From: Amycolatopsis keratiniphila subsp. keratiniphila
GTDB lineage: Bacteria; Actinomycetota; Actinomycetes; Mycobacteriales; Pseudonocardiaceae
Assembly: GCF_001620365.2 (NCBI RefSeq)
Contig: NZ_LQMT02000044.1
Location: forward strand, 1-56,553
Length of the DNA stretch: 56,553 nucleotides
Direction: 5' to 3'
Of the stretch, positions 1 through 7,169 are shown piece by piece; the stretch's first letter is position 1, and every line of letters starts with the position of its first letter. The notes under the pieces are model-generated. The model was not told the DNA's origin, made no database searches, and worked only from the letters and a program-made list of their open reading frames with translations. A program made the position numbers and the translations under genes.

Positions 1-43
1 GAAGGCCCCCTTCCCTCGGCTGAGCCGAGGGAAGGGGGCCTTC
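1..43. terminator. Bidirectional hairpin terminator
   Basis: Perfect inverted repeat: GAAGGCCCCCTTCCCTCGGC, a 3-nt loop (TGA), then the exact complement. It lies 15 bp beyond the stop codon of the leftward exporter gene at 59-1231, so it probably ends that transcript and any rightward one entering the window. Same AAGGCC/GGCCTT hairpin family as at 14641, 29603, 40950, 41301 and 56453. Confidence 0.8.
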
Positions 44-58
44 ACGCGCAGTGAGTGG

Positions 59-1231
59 TCAGGAAGCCATCGCGGGCGCCAGGCGTGCTTCGCGGCGGTC
101 CATGCCGCCGGACACCACGGCCAGCGAGAGCCCCAGGACGGCCAGCGACGCGCCGACCCAGTTCGGCGCGACCAGGCCGAAGCCGCCCGCGATCACCAGG
201 CCGCCCAGGTAGGCGCCGATCGAGTTCGCGATGTTGAACGCCGACTGCACGGCCGCGGAGACCAGCGACGGCGTCCCGCCCGCCTTCTCCATGATCCGGG
301 CCTGCATCATCGGGCCGATCATGAATCCGGCGAGGCCGACGAAGAAGATCGTCACCGCCGCGCCGACCTTGCCGTTCGCGGTGAAGGTGAAGATGGCCAG
401 CACCGCGGCCAGGCCGATCAGCGAGACGTAGAGGCTCGGCATCAGCGCCTTGTCGGCGAGCCTGCCGCCGAGGATGTTGCCGATCGTCATGCCGACCCCG
501 GCCAGCGAGAGCAGCAGGGTGACGTTCGAGGGCGAGTAGCCGGTGACGTCGGTCAGCATCGGCGCGATGTAGGACAGGCAGGCGAACACGCCGCCGAGGC
601 CGAAGGTGACGATCGCGAGGGCGAGCCACACCTGCGGACGGCGGAAGGCGCCGAGTTCGCCACGCAGCGACGGCTCGACCGGTTTGCCCTGGTGGGGGAC
701 CAGTTTCGCGATCGCGGCCATGGCGAGCAGGCCGATCACGGCGACGACGCCGAAGGTCGCGCGCCAGCCGACCTTCTGGCCGAGCAGCGTGCCCAGCGGC
801 ACGCCGACGACGTTGGCCAGGGTCAGGCCCATGAACATCATCGAGACGGCCTTCGCGCGTTCGCCCGGCTTGGCCAGGCTGGACGCGACGACCGCGCCGG
901 CGCCGAAGAACGCGCCGTGCGGCAGGCCGGCGAGGAAGCGGAAGGCGACACCGAACTCCTGGTTCGGCGAGAGCGCGAAGAGGGTGTTGCCGAGCGTGAA
1001 CAGCCCCATCATCGCCAGCAGCATCGTCTTGCGTGGCAGCCGGACGGCGGCGGCGGTGAGCAGCGGGGCACCGACCACGACGCCGAGGGCGTAGCCGGAG
1101 ATGAGGTAACCGGCGGACGGGATCGACACGCCGAAGTCCGCGGCGGCTTCGGGCAGTACGCCCATCATGACGAATTCGGTGGTCCCGATGCCGAAGGCAC
1201 CGATGGCGAGCGCGAGCAGCGCGACGGGCAC
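59..1231 (-). CDS. MFS drug/sugar exporter, DHA1 (AraJ-like)
   Basis: A 390-residue inner-membrane transporter of the major facilitator superfamily, probably a proton-driven exporter of small hydrophobic compounds. About twelve hydrophobic helices are visible. The N-terminal GIGTTEFV-type stretch and the RFLAGLPHGAFFG segment are typical of the DHA1/AraJ group, and a basic loop divides the two halves. I chose the GTG at 1231 because GGGAG lies 4-5 nt upstream and the protein then begins directly in helix 1; the open frame continues to 1321 but that extension is polar and atypical. A 16-bp palindrome (1257-1272) just upstream is a likely operator. A second exporter of the same subfamily lies at 1922-3091 across the ArsR gene. 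The substrate cannot be read from sequence. Confidence 0.88.
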   Translation of the reverse strand: MPVALLALAIGAFGIGTTEFVMMGVLPEAAADFGVSIPSAGYLISGYALGVVVGAPLLTAAAVRLPRKTMLLAMMGLFTLGNTLFALSPNQEFGVAFRFLAGLPHGAFFGAGAVVASSLAKPGERAKAVSMMFMGLTLANVVGVPLGTLLGQKVGWRATFGVVAVIGLLAMAAIAKLVPHQGKPVEPSLRGELGAFRRPQVWLALAIVTFGLGGVFACLSYIAPMLTDVTGYSPSNVTLLLSLAGVGMTIGNILGGRLADKALMPSLYVSLIGLAAVLAIFTFTANGKVGAAVTIFFVGLAGFMIGPMMQARIMEKAGGTPSLVSAAVQSAFNIANSIGAYLGGLVIAGGFGLVAPNWVGASLAVLGLSLAVVSGGMDRREARLAPAMAS

Positions 1232-1256
1232 GGCTCTCCCTTCGAGGGTCGTACGT

Positions 1257-1272
1257 GAGTAAACGATTACTC
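1257..1272. promoter_or_regulatory. Palindromic operator candidate upstream of MFS gene
   Basis: GAGTAA-ACGA-TTACTC: perfect 6-bp arms with a 4-bp centre, 26 bp upstream of the chosen GTG of the leftward exporter. It has the shape of a dimeric repressor site. No cognate regulator is certain; the ArsR-type protein at 1427-1744 is the nearest. Confidence 0.5.
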
Positions 1273-1426
1273 GCCCAGCGTCGCGGATGGGGAGCTGAAT
1301 CGATTTAGGTCTCGGGCACAAAAGAAGACAGCGCGTGCGGCCCCAGCGTCGACGAGCTGTCCTGCGTCCAGTTCAACGGATCGAGGGGCCGTTTGTCATC
1401 CCGGTTTCGGGTGAGGCTGACCACCC

Positions 1427-1744
1427 TCAGCGGCGGGCGGCGAGCACGCCCTGGAGCAGGCCGGGGAACAGCTCGTCGAGATCGTTGCGGCGCAACGAGT
1501 TGTATCGGGTGGTGCCCTGCTGGCGGCCCATGATGATGCCCGCTTCGCGCAGTGTGCGCAGGTGATGGGTCAGTGTGGACTTGGTCACGGCGACGTCGAA
1601 ACCGCTGCACGAGATCTCGGTCTCGGAGGCGGCCAGCTGGCGGACCATGTCGAGGCGGACCGGGTCCGCGAGCGCGGCGAGGACCGCCTCGATCCGGATC
1701 TCGTCCTGATCGGGATAGACGTACTGCGGGGTCGTCGCGGCCAT
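1427..1744 (-). CDS. ArsR-family winged-helix regulator
   Basis: A 105-residue winged-helix repressor. The N-terminal helix (IEAVLAALADPVRLDMVRQL, 18-37) and the recognition region around residues 54-68 (TKSTLTHHLRTLREAG) match the ArsR fold, followed by the wing (GRQQGTTRYNSLR). It has only one cysteine (C46) and no CXC metal site, so it is probably one of the metal-independent members that respond to an organic ligand or to stress. It is divergent from the exporter at 1922 and upstream of the exporter at 59 on the same strand. The 177-bp divergent region carries dyads suited to autoregulation, so control of one or both exporters is likely. Full length for the family; ATG start. Confidence 0.88.
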   Translation of the reverse strand: MAATTPQYVYPDQDEIRIEAVLAALADPVRLDMVRQLAASETEISCSGFDVAVTKSTLTHHLRTLREAGIIMGRQQGTTRYNSLRRNDLDELFPGLLQGVLAARR

Positions 1745-1766
1745 CCGTCCATAGTACGACGCCCCT

Positions 1767-1810
1767 CGAACTTGACGCGAGTTCGTAGTACGGTCACCAT
1801 CGAACTACGA
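1767..1810. promoter_or_regulatory. Divergent operator region, ArsR / MFS
   Basis: Two overlapping dyads lie between arsR (start 1744) and the exporter (start 1922): CGAACT (1767-1772) with AGTTCG (1780-1785), and TCGTAGT (1783-1789) with ACTACGA (1804-1810). A related direct repeat (ATCGAAC...ACGACC) continues to about 1829. A TTGACG hexamer (1772-1777) lies inside the first dyad. This is the expected binding region for the ArsR protein. Confidence 0.5.
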
Positions 1811-1837
1811 CCACCATCGAACAACGACCCCCGGATC

Positions 1838-1893
1838 GCCTTTCGCGGGCTAACCGCGATCCGGCGCCGACCTGCGTTTAGCGGGCTAAACGC
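1838..1893. repeat. Two copies of the GTTTAGC palindromic repeat
   Basis: A degenerate copy (1838-1857, GCCTTTCGCGGGCTAACCGC) and a perfect copy (1874-1893, GCGTTTAGCGGGCTAAACGC) lie in tandem just upstream of the exporter start at 1922. The perfect copy carries the usual borders, GACCTGC on one side and GCGATCC on the other. They lie between the divergent operator and the ribosome-binding site and would fall in the 5' leader of the exporter mRNA. Confidence 0.85.
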
Positions 1894-1921
1894 GATCCGC
1901 GGGGTCTGGAGCTGGGGACTC

Positions 1922-3091
1922 ATGACTTTCGCACCACCCAGGACCGCGGTGCTGGCGCTCGGCACCTTCGCGGTCGGCACCAGCGGTTACGTCGTCGCCG
2001 GGCTGCTGCCGGCGCTGACCGGCGAGCTCGCGGTCTCCGAGACCGCCGCCGCCCAGCTGGTCACCGCCTTCGCCATCGCGTACGCGGTCGGCTCGCCACT
2101 GTTCGCCGCGGTCACCGGCCGCTGGGAACGCCGCACGCTCCTGGTCGCCGCGCTCGTCGTCACCGCCATCGGCAACGCGCTCGCCGCCCTCGCGCCCGGC
2201 TACGTGACCCTGCTGCTCGCGCGGGTCGTCACCGCGATCGGCGCGGCGGTCTTCACCCCGGCCGCGAGCGCCGTCGCCGCCGAACTCACCTCGCCCGAAC
2301 GCCGCGGCCGCGCGGTCGCGCTCGTCTTCGGTGGGCTCACCGTCGCGACGATCTTGGGCGTCCCGCTCGGCAGCGTCCTTTCGCAGAGCGTCGGCTACCA
2401 GGCCGTCTTCGCGCTCGTCGCGGCCTTCTCGCTTCTCGGCGCCTTCGCCGTCCGGCTGGTCTTGCCCGCCGTCCCGGCGCCGCCTCCGGTCCGGCTGGCC
2501 GAACGCTTCACCGTCGCCAAGGATCCGCGCGTGCTCGCCATGCTCGGCGCGACCGTGCTCGGCTGCCTCGCCGCGTTCTCCGTCTACACCTTCATCTCGC
2601 CGGTCCTGTCGGCCACCGCGGGGATCCACGGCACGACGGTCAGCCTGCTGCTGTTCGTCTACGGCGCGGGCGGCGCGCTCGGCAACGTCCTCGGCGGCCG
2701 CGCGACCGACCGCTGGGGCGCCAGGGGACCGCTGCTGATCGTGTTCGGCGGGATCACCGTGGTGCTCGCGATGCTGCCGCTGGTGGCGACCACCGTCGCG
2801 GGCGCGGCCGTCGTCCTCTTCCTCTGGGGCCTGGCCACCTGGTCGGTCAACCCGCCGATCCAGCACCGGCTGATCGAGCTGTCCAAGCAGAACGCCGGGC
2901 TCGTGCTCTCGCTCAACGCGTCCGCGATCTACCTCGGCGTCGGCCTCTCCGGCCTGGTCGGGGGAGCGGTGCTCAGCGGCGGCGGGCCGCTCCTGCTGCC
3001 CGAGATCGCGGCGGTGCTGACCGCGCTCGGCGCGGCCGTGGTCGTGGCGGGCTGGCGAAGCCGCGTGAAGCAGCCCGCCATGGCCGAGTGA
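1922..3091 (+). CDS. MFS drug exporter, DHA1 family
   Basis: A 389-residue twelve-helix major facilitator protein of the DHA1 group, probably a multidrug or sugar efflux pump. Visible features are the N-terminal helix with GTFAVGTSGYVVAGLLP, the ERRTLLVAALV cytoplasmic loop after helix 2, and ELTSPERRGRAVALVFGGLT in the region of the family's conserved helix 4-5. The ATG at 1922 follows GGGGA with good spacing; the frame is open further upstream but overlaps the divergent operator. It is transcribed away from the ArsR gene and is its most likely regulated target. It is related in type to the exporter at 59-1231, but the two are not close copies. It ends 3 bp from the convergent DUF1918 gene. 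Confidence 0.9.
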   Translation: MTFAPPRTAVLALGTFAVGTSGYVVAGLLPALTGELAVSETAAAQLVTAFAIAYAVGSPLFAAVTGRWERRTLLVAALVVTAIGNALAALAPGYVTLLLARVVTAIGAAVFTPAASAVAAELTSPERRGRAVALVFGGLTVATILGVPLGSVLSQSVGYQAVFALVAAFSLLGAFAVRLVLPAVPAPPPVRLAERFTVAKDPRVLAMLGATVLGCLAAFSVYTFISPVLSATAGIHGTTVSLLLFVYGAGGALGNVLGGRATDRWGARGPLLIVFGGITVVLAMLPLVATTVAGAAVVLFLWGLATWSVNPPIQHRLIELSKQNAGLVLSLNASAIYLGVGLSGLVGGAVLSGGGPLLLPEIAAVLTALGAAVVVAGWRSRVKQPAMAE

Positions 3092-3094
3092 CGG

Positions 3095-3283
3095 CTACTC
3101 GGCGCGCGCCTGGACTTCGCAGTCGGGGCCGGGGAAGACCAGCCCTTCGTGTCCGTCCGCGAACCGGACGAGATACGGCGGGGCACCGTGTTCGCCGCGT
3201 ACCTCGAGGATCTCGCCGCGTTGTTCGGCCGAGCCCACCGTGCGTCCGTGCACGTGGATCTCGTCTCCGACGGTCGCCTGCAT
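3095..3283 (-). CDS. DUF1918 domain protein
   Basis: A 62-residue basic-acidic protein matching the small actinobacterial DUF1918 family by its pattern (VGDEIHVHGRTVG, GEILEVRGEHGAPPYLVRFADGHE, FPGPD). The fold is expected to be a small SH3-like beta barrel; the role is unknown. I chose the ATG at 3283, which sits 8 nt after GGAGG; the GTG three codons upstream overlaps that Shine-Dalgarno sequence and is less likely. Monocistronic, convergent with the exporter at 1922-3091. Confidence 0.85.
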   Translation of the reverse strand: MQATVGDEIHVHGRTVGSAEQRGEILEVRGEHGAPPYLVRFADGHEGLVFPGPDCEVQARAE

Positions 3284-3332
3284 GAGAATCACCTCCGACG
3301 TTTCAAGGTTAGGAGCGTCGGGGTGATCCCGC

Positions 3333-3338
3333 TACAGT
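3333..3338 (+). promoter_or_regulatory. -10 element (TACAGT) for a leaderless transcript
   Basis: TACAGT fits the actinobacterial TANNNT -10 hexamer and ends exactly 6 nt before the ATG at 3345. This is the geometry of a leaderless mRNA starting at that ATG. Confidence 0.5.
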
Positions 3339-3344
3339 GTCGGC

Positions 3345-3389
3345 ATGATCCTCGAAATCCTTGGAGGCGCGACGCCTCACGTCCGGTGA
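3345..3389 (+). CDS. Putative leader peptide upstream of SpoU methyltransferase
   Basis: A 14-codon reading frame (MILEILGGATPHVR) with an ATG 6 nt after a good -10 hexamer. Its TGA stop overlaps the GTG start of the RNA methyltransferase in a GTGA junction. The methyltransferase GTG has no close Shine-Dalgarno sequence (the nearest GGAGG is about 19 nt upstream), so translation of the leader could deliver ribosomes to it by termination-reinitiation. No amino-acid run suggests classical attenuation. The alternative is that this is the true gene start and a frameshift or sequencing error separates it from the main frame. Confidence 0.35.
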   Translation: MILEILGGATPHVR

Positions 3390-3904
3390 GCCCGTCGATC
3401 CGGGTCCGCACGCCCTCGGAGTTGCGTGCGGCCAGAAGAAGGAAATCCCATTCCTGCTGGGGTCATCTCGTCGTGGCACCGCTGTGGCCACTGCACGGCG
3501 CGAACCTCGGCACCCTGCTGCGGACCTGCGACGCCGTGGGTGCTTGCCTTGCCGTGCCGAGGTTTCCCTGGGTGCCGGAGGCGCTGCGCCGGGGGAACAC
3601 GTTGCGGCGTCCGGCTTGTGTGCACTGGGTGCACGATCCACCCGGCTGGCTGACGCGGGAGAAGGCGGCGGGCTCGGCGATCGTCGGCGTCGAACTCGCC
3701 GACGAAGCCGTGCGCCTCGCCGATCTCCCGCCCGCGCGGGGGCGGACGATCGCCGTGCTCGGCCATGAGCAGCAGGGGATTCCGCCGGAAGCGCTCGACC
3801 TTCTCGACACCGTCGTCGAAATCCCGATGGTGGGCACCGGGGCGAGTCTCAACGTCGCCGTCGCGGGCAGCCTGGTGTTGTACAAATTGGCGGGCTTGCT
3901 CTGA
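3386..3904 (+). CDS. SpoU/TrmH-family RNA 2'-O-methyltransferase
   Basis: A 172-residue SPOUT-class enzyme that would transfer a methyl group from S-adenosylmethionine to a ribose 2'-OH in tRNA or rRNA. All three SpoU motifs are present: motif 1 (HGANLGTLLR, N40 and R46), motif 2 (AVLGHEQQGIP, E128) and motif 3 (IPMVGTGASLNVAVAGSLVLY, N156), which form the trefoil-knot cofactor site. It lacks the N-terminal substrate-binding extension of longer TrmB/RlmB members and is near the minimal domain length. The GTG start overlaps the stop of a short leader frame and is the weakest part of this call; the frame is open to 3149 but that part overlaps the DUF1918 gene. The RNA target is unknown. Confidence 0.8.
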   Translation: MSPSIRVRTPSELRAARRRKSHSCWGHLVVAPLWPLHGANLGTLLRTCDAVGACLAVPRFPWVPEALRRGNTLRRPACVHWVHDPPGWLTREKAAGSAIVGVELADEAVRLADLPPARGRTIAVLGHEQQGIPPEALDLLDTVVEIPMVGTGASLNVAVAGSLVLYKLAGLL

Positions 3905-3914
3905 CCGTCGTCGA

Positions 3915-3920
3915 TAGGCT
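3915..3920 (+). promoter_or_regulatory. -10 element (TAGGCT), leaderless
   Basis: TAGGCT ends 6 nt before the ATG at 3927, giving the spacing of a leaderless start for the spermidine-synthase-like gene. Confidence 0.45.
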
Positions 3921-3926
3921 GCCCGG

Positions 3927-4571
3927 ATGACCGACGTACTCGACAAGGTGGCCGGGAAGAGCGGCGAATTGGTGCTCCGCAAGGCGGGTGACGATTTCGA
4001 GGTCATCGCCAACGGCGTCTTCCTGATGGACACCCGTAACGGTGAATCCGAACGGTTGCTCGTCTCGGTGGCGGCCGATCTGGTGCCGGGCAAGTCGCGG
4101 ATGCTGATCGGCGGCCTCGGCGTCGGCTATTCGCTGCGCGCCGCGCTGGATCATCCCGGCGTCGGCGAGGTCGTGGTCGTCGAGCGTGAGCCCGCCGTGA
4201 TCGGCTGGAACCGCGAGGGCCCGCTCAAGGACGTCCACGACGACGCCCTGTCCGACGAACGGGTCACCGTGGTCGAGGCCGACCTGGTGAAGTGGTTGCG
4301 CCGGACGGAAGAGCGGTTCGACGCGCTGTGCCTCGACATCGACAACGGTCCTGAGTGGACGGTCACCGACGGCAACGCGAAGTTGTACTCCGAGGCCGGG
4401 CTCGACCTGCTCACCGCGCGGCTGCGGCCGGGCGGGGTGCTCGCGGTGTGGAGCGCCGAGTCTGTGCCGTCGTTCGCGAAACGGCTTCGGGCGCGGTTCG
4501 GCGAGGTGCGGGAGCTGAAGATCCCGGTGCCGCAAGGGGAACCGGACGTGCTGTGGTTCGCCCGGGTGTAG
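3927..4571 (+). CDS. Spermidine-synthase-like methyltransferase-fold protein
   Basis: A 214-residue Rossmann-fold protein resembling spermidine synthase/SAM methyltransferases. The nucleoside-binding motif MLIGGLGVGYSLRAAL (about 59-74) is followed by the acidic strand end VVVEREPAVI and by DALCLDIDNGPEW (about 131-143), the place of the catalytic/binding aspartate. It is shorter than true spermidine synthases (about 280 residues) and lacks their N-terminal beta domain, so a methyltransferase or an orphan polyamine-type enzyme is more likely. It starts 22 bp after the RNA methyltransferase with its own leaderless-type promoter. Substrate unknown. Confidence 0.75.
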   Translation: MTDVLDKVAGKSGELVLRKAGDDFEVIANGVFLMDTRNGESERLLVSVAADLVPGKSRMLIGGLGVGYSLRAALDHPGVGEVVVVEREPAVIGWNREGPLKDVHDDALSDERVTVVEADLVKWLRRTEERFDALCLDIDNGPEWTVTDGNAKLYSEAGLDLLTARLRPGGVLAVWSAESVPSFAKRLRARFGEVRELKIPVPQGEPDVLWFARV

Positions 4572-4643
4572 CCGACGCCGCGCGCGTCAACGCCGGCTGG
4601 TGTGAGGTGGTGTGACGGGATCGACACCTCGCGGAGCTGCGCG

Positions 4644-5024
4644 GTGAAGGACAGCTTCGGCTGCCTGGATCTCGCAAGCGAAGGTTTCGAGGTGCTCTTC
4701 GAGGCCACGTGGATCACGCGGATGGCCGACGTGCCGCTCGAACCGGGCTGGGCCCGGGTCGGCGGCCCGTTCGACGATCCGTCCGTCGCCGTTTGGTCGA
4801 ACGGCGTCGCCGGGGTGACGGCCAATCGTGACGGCGGCTTCGCCGGACTGTCCAATTTGTACACTCAGGGCGACCTGGACGCGGCCTGGCGCGGCGCGAC
4901 CTCGGCCGTCACGGCGAGCTTCCCCGGCCTGCCGATCACGGGCTACGAACACGGCGAAGACCTCGACGCCGCCCTCCGCAACGGCTACACGGCGCTGGGG
5001 CCGCTGCGGGTCTGGCTGAAATGA
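4644..5024 (+). CDS. Conserved hypothetical protein (GNAT-like fragment)
   Basis: A 126-residue protein with no clear catalytic motif. The segment GYEHGEDLDAALRNGYTALGPLRVWLK at the C terminus resembles the end of GNAT-type acetyltransferases, and the middle (ARVGGPFDDPSVAVWSNGVAGVTANR) is beta-rich. It may be a degenerate acetyltransferase domain that no longer binds acetyl-CoA. I chose the GTG at 4644 because GGAG lies 8 nt upstream; an earlier GTG at 4602 has no such site. It ends 7 bp before a true GNAT gene and is probably cotranscribed with it. Confidence 0.6.
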   Translation: MKDSFGCLDLASEGFEVLFEATWITRMADVPLEPGWARVGGPFDDPSVAVWSNGVAGVTANRDGGFAGLSNLYTQGDLDAAWRGATSAVTASFPGLPITGYEHGEDLDAALRNGYTALGPLRVWLK

Positions 5025-5031
5025 TCGCGGC

Positions 5032-5598
5032 ATGGAGATCACGACCTGGCACCTCGAACAGACCTCGCCGGACGACCTGAGCGCGGCGAAGCCGCCGGCC
5101 GTCCCGGTGACGGTCACCCGCGCCGAGCTGGTCAGCCCGGAGCTGAATCGCTACCTCTACACCGCGGTCGGCGGCGACTGGTTCTGGATCGACCGGCTCG
5201 GCTGGTCGTGGCCGCGGTGGATCGAGTGGCTGGACAGGCCGGGCGTCGAGACCTGGGTGGCGTACGCGCAGGGGACGCCGTGCGGGTACTTCGAACTCGA
5301 CGGCACTGTCGAGGGCGAAGTGGAACTCGCGTACTTCGGCCTGATGTCGTCCTTCGTCGGCAAGGGCCTCGGAGGGCATCTGCTGACCGTCGCGCTCCGG
5401 GAGGCGTGGGCGCTCGCGGAGCGCTGGCCGGGCAAGACGCCGACGCGCCGCGTCACGGTCCACACCTGCACCACCGATGGCCCGGCCGCGCTCAAGAACT
5501 ACCAGGCACGCGGCTTCCGGCTGTTCCGCACCGAGGTCGAGCAGGCCGAACTGCCCGCCGAGACACCGGGACCGTGGCCGGGAGCCGGGAAGAAGTAG
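5032..5598 (+). CDS. GNAT-family N-acetyltransferase
   Basis: A 188-residue acetyl-CoA-dependent acetyltransferase. Motif A is clear: AYFGLMSSFVGKGLGGHLLTVAL (about 100-122) contains the VGKGLGG pyrophosphate-binding loop. The C-terminal TTDGPAALKNYQARGFRLFRTE is the usual GNAT motif B (Y in ALKNYQARGF). The N-terminal 50 residues vary and probably define the substrate. It follows the hypothetical gene at 4644-5024 by 7 bp. Its TAG stop directly abuts the CTA (TAG on the other strand) of the convergent HhH-GPD gene, leaving no spacer. Substrate unknown. Confidence 0.85.
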   Translation: MEITTWHLEQTSPDDLSAAKPPAVPVTVTRAELVSPELNRYLYTAVGGDWFWIDRLGWSWPRWIEWLDRPGVETWVAYAQGTPCGYFELDGTVEGEVELAYFGLMSSFVGKGLGGHLLTVALREAWALAERWPGKTPTRRVTVHTCTTDGPAALKNYQARGFRLFRTEVEQAELPAETPGPWPGAGKK

Positions 5599-6186
5599 CT
5601 ACTTCGCCGGAGCCTTGGCGGCCGCCTTCGCCGCCTTCTTGAACGCGCGCACCTCACCGAGGGTCTTCGCGTCGACGACGTCGGCGATCGAACGCCGGGA
5701 GCCGCGGTCGCCGTACGCGCCGGCGGCGGCACGCCAGCCCTTGGGCTGCACGCCGAGCTGCTTGCCGAGCAACGCGAGGAAGATCGCGGCCTTCTGGTCG
5801 CCGTAGCCGGGCAGTGCCTTGAGCCGCTTGAGGACTTCGGGGCCGTCCGGTTTGGGCCGCCCGGCGGTCCAGATCCCGGCCGCGTCGCCGTCGTAGACCT
5901 CGACGACGTGCTGGGCGAGATCCTTCACCCGGCGGGCCATCGAGCCGCCGTAGCGGTGGATCGCGGGCGGCACCACGCACAGTTCGACGAAGGTCTCGGT
6001 GTCCATCGCGTGGATCTTCTTGATGTCGAAACCGTCCATCCGGTCCGCGATCTTCTGCGGGCCGCGGAACGCGTGTTCCATCGGGAACTGCTGGTCGAGG
6101 AGCATCCCGACGAGCAGCGCGAACGGGTCTTCGGTGAGCAGCCGATCCGCTTCCTCGTCCCCGACCAGGTGCAATGCGCGCGTCAT
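5599..6186 (-). CDS. HhH-GPD base-excision DNA repair protein
   Basis: A 195-residue protein of the helix-hairpin-helix GPD glycosylase group, which removes damaged bases. The N-terminal part (DPFALLVGMLLDQQFPMEHAFRGP) is the usual first helix set; LKALPGYGDQKAAIFLALLGKQLG (about 121-144) is the hairpin with LPGxGxxKA. The family's catalytic Asp follows the motif poorly, so substrate class is unclear. The tail is lysine/alanine rich (KKAAKAAAKAPAK), perhaps for non-specific DNA contact. ATG start. It abuts the GNAT gene without a spacer and has a 38-bp gap to the upstream lysG-type gene on the same strand. Confidence 0.82.
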   Translation of the reverse strand: MTRALHLVGDEEADRLLTEDPFALLVGMLLDQQFPMEHAFRGPQKIADRMDGFDIKKIHAMDTETFVELCVVPPAIHRYGGSMARRVKDLAQHVVEVYDGDAAGIWTAGRPKPDGPEVLKRLKALPGYGDQKAAIFLALLGKQLGVQPKGWRAAAGAYGDRGSRRSIADVVDAKTLGEVRAFKKAAKAAAKAPAK

Positions 6187-6224
6187 ACGCCCAGGATCTC
6201 ACGACCGGCCCGGTGCGCGCGTCC

Positions 6225-7100
6225 TCATCCGTGTGGGTCGACCAGCAGGTCCGCGGCGGCGGTGGTGACGGCGCCCGACACCGCGGCCAGTGCGGGGGAG
6301 TCGAGTTTCCACTGCTGCCAGAACAGCGGTACGTCGATCGGGTGATCCGGGTCGAGGCACACGAAGGTGCCGTCACGCAGGCGGTCGCCGATCTGCGCGA
6401 GCGGCACCATGCCCCAGCCCATCCCGGCCGCGACGGCGTCGAAGAACCCTTCGGACGACGGGACGTAGTGCCGCAGCGAGCTCGCGATCGTGCCACGCTC
6501 GCGTGCGAAGCGGTCCTGAAGGTCGTCACGGCGGTCGAAGACGACGACGGGTGCTTCGGCGAGGTCGAGGTCCGTGCCGAGCTCCGGGCTCACGACGGCC
6601 AGGTAGCGCATGTGCCCGAGCCGGTGCACCGAACATCCCGCGACCGGATCGGGTGACGACGTCACGGCGGCCATCACCAGACCCTCCCGCAGCAGGGTCG
6701 TGGTGTGGTCCTGATCCTCGCGATGCAGCTCGAAGCAGATCTTCTGCTCGGGCGGCACCCGCGTGAGGGCGGGCAGGAACCAGGTCGCCAGCGAATCCGC
6801 GTTGACCGCGATCGGCAGCCGGACCGGTTCGTCGCCGGCGGTCAGGCCGAGTTCGGCCCGGGTGTCGGCCTCCAGCAGGGCCATCTGACGGCCGAACCGC
6901 ACCACCGCCTGCCCGGATTCAGTCAGCCGCACCGGTTTCGTGCGGATGAGCAGGACGAGGCCGGTGCGCTGTTCGAGCGCCTTGACGCGCTGGCTGATCG
7001 CCGACGGGGTCACGTGCAGTGCCGAGGCCGCCGCGTCGAACGTGCCTTCGTCGGCGACCACCAGCAGCGTGCGGACCAGGTCGAGCGGCAGATCTGTCAT
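6225..7100 (-). CDS. lysG: LysR-family regulator of amino-acid export (ArgP/LysG type)
   Basis: A 291-residue LysR-type activator. The N-terminal winged HTH (DLVRTLLVVADEGTFDAAASALHVTPSAISQRVKALEQ) is of the ArgP/LysG subgroup, and the remainder is the periplasmic-binding-like effector domain. In Corynebacterium LysG activates lysE when lysine, arginine or histidine accumulates in the cell; the divergent LysE gene 70 bp away makes the same role likely here. The ATG at 7100 is preceded by a GTG at 7103; either could serve. A 12-bp palindrome (7113-7124) lies just upstream. Confidence 0.88.
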   Translation of the reverse strand: MTDLPLDLVRTLLVVADEGTFDAAASALHVTPSAISQRVKALEQRTGLVLLIRTKPVRLTESGQAVVRFGRQMALLEADTRAELGLTAGDEPVRLPIAVNADSLATWFLPALTRVPPEQKICFELHREDQDHTTTLLREGLVMAAVTSSPDPVAGCSVHRLGHMRYLAVVSPELGTDLDLAEAPVVVFDRRDDLQDRFARERGTIASSLRHYVPSSEGFFDAVAAGMGWGMVPLAQIGDRLRDGTFVCLDPDHPIDVPLFWQQWKLDSPALAAVSGAVTTAAADLLVDPHG

Positions 7101-7112
7101 CACGAACGCTAA

Positions 7113-7124
7113 TCTTACGTAAGA
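7113..7124. promoter_or_regulatory. LysG operator candidate
   Basis: TCTTACGTAAGA, a perfect 12-bp palindrome placed 13 bp before the lysG start and 46 bp before the lysE start. An AT-rich dyad in the middle of a LysR/target intergenic region is the expected autoregulation and activation site. Confidence 0.6.
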
Positions 7125-7156
7125 ATCTTTAGCTGTACTGTTGACGAGCGGCTTCC

Positions 7157-7162
7157 TAGCCT
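7157..7162 (+). promoter_or_regulatory. -10 element (TAGCCT) for lysE
   Basis: TAGCCT ends 7 nt before the ATG at 7170. No Shine-Dalgarno sequence is visible, so the exporter mRNA is probably leaderless. Confidence 0.45.
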
Positions 7163-7169
7163 GGTCCCT

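Noticed and set aside
1305..1424. A 39-codon frame just after arsR on the minus strand (GTG start)
   Set aside because: Spacing to arsR is good and a GAGGG precedes it, but the peptide has no recognisable feature and I cannot separate it from chance.
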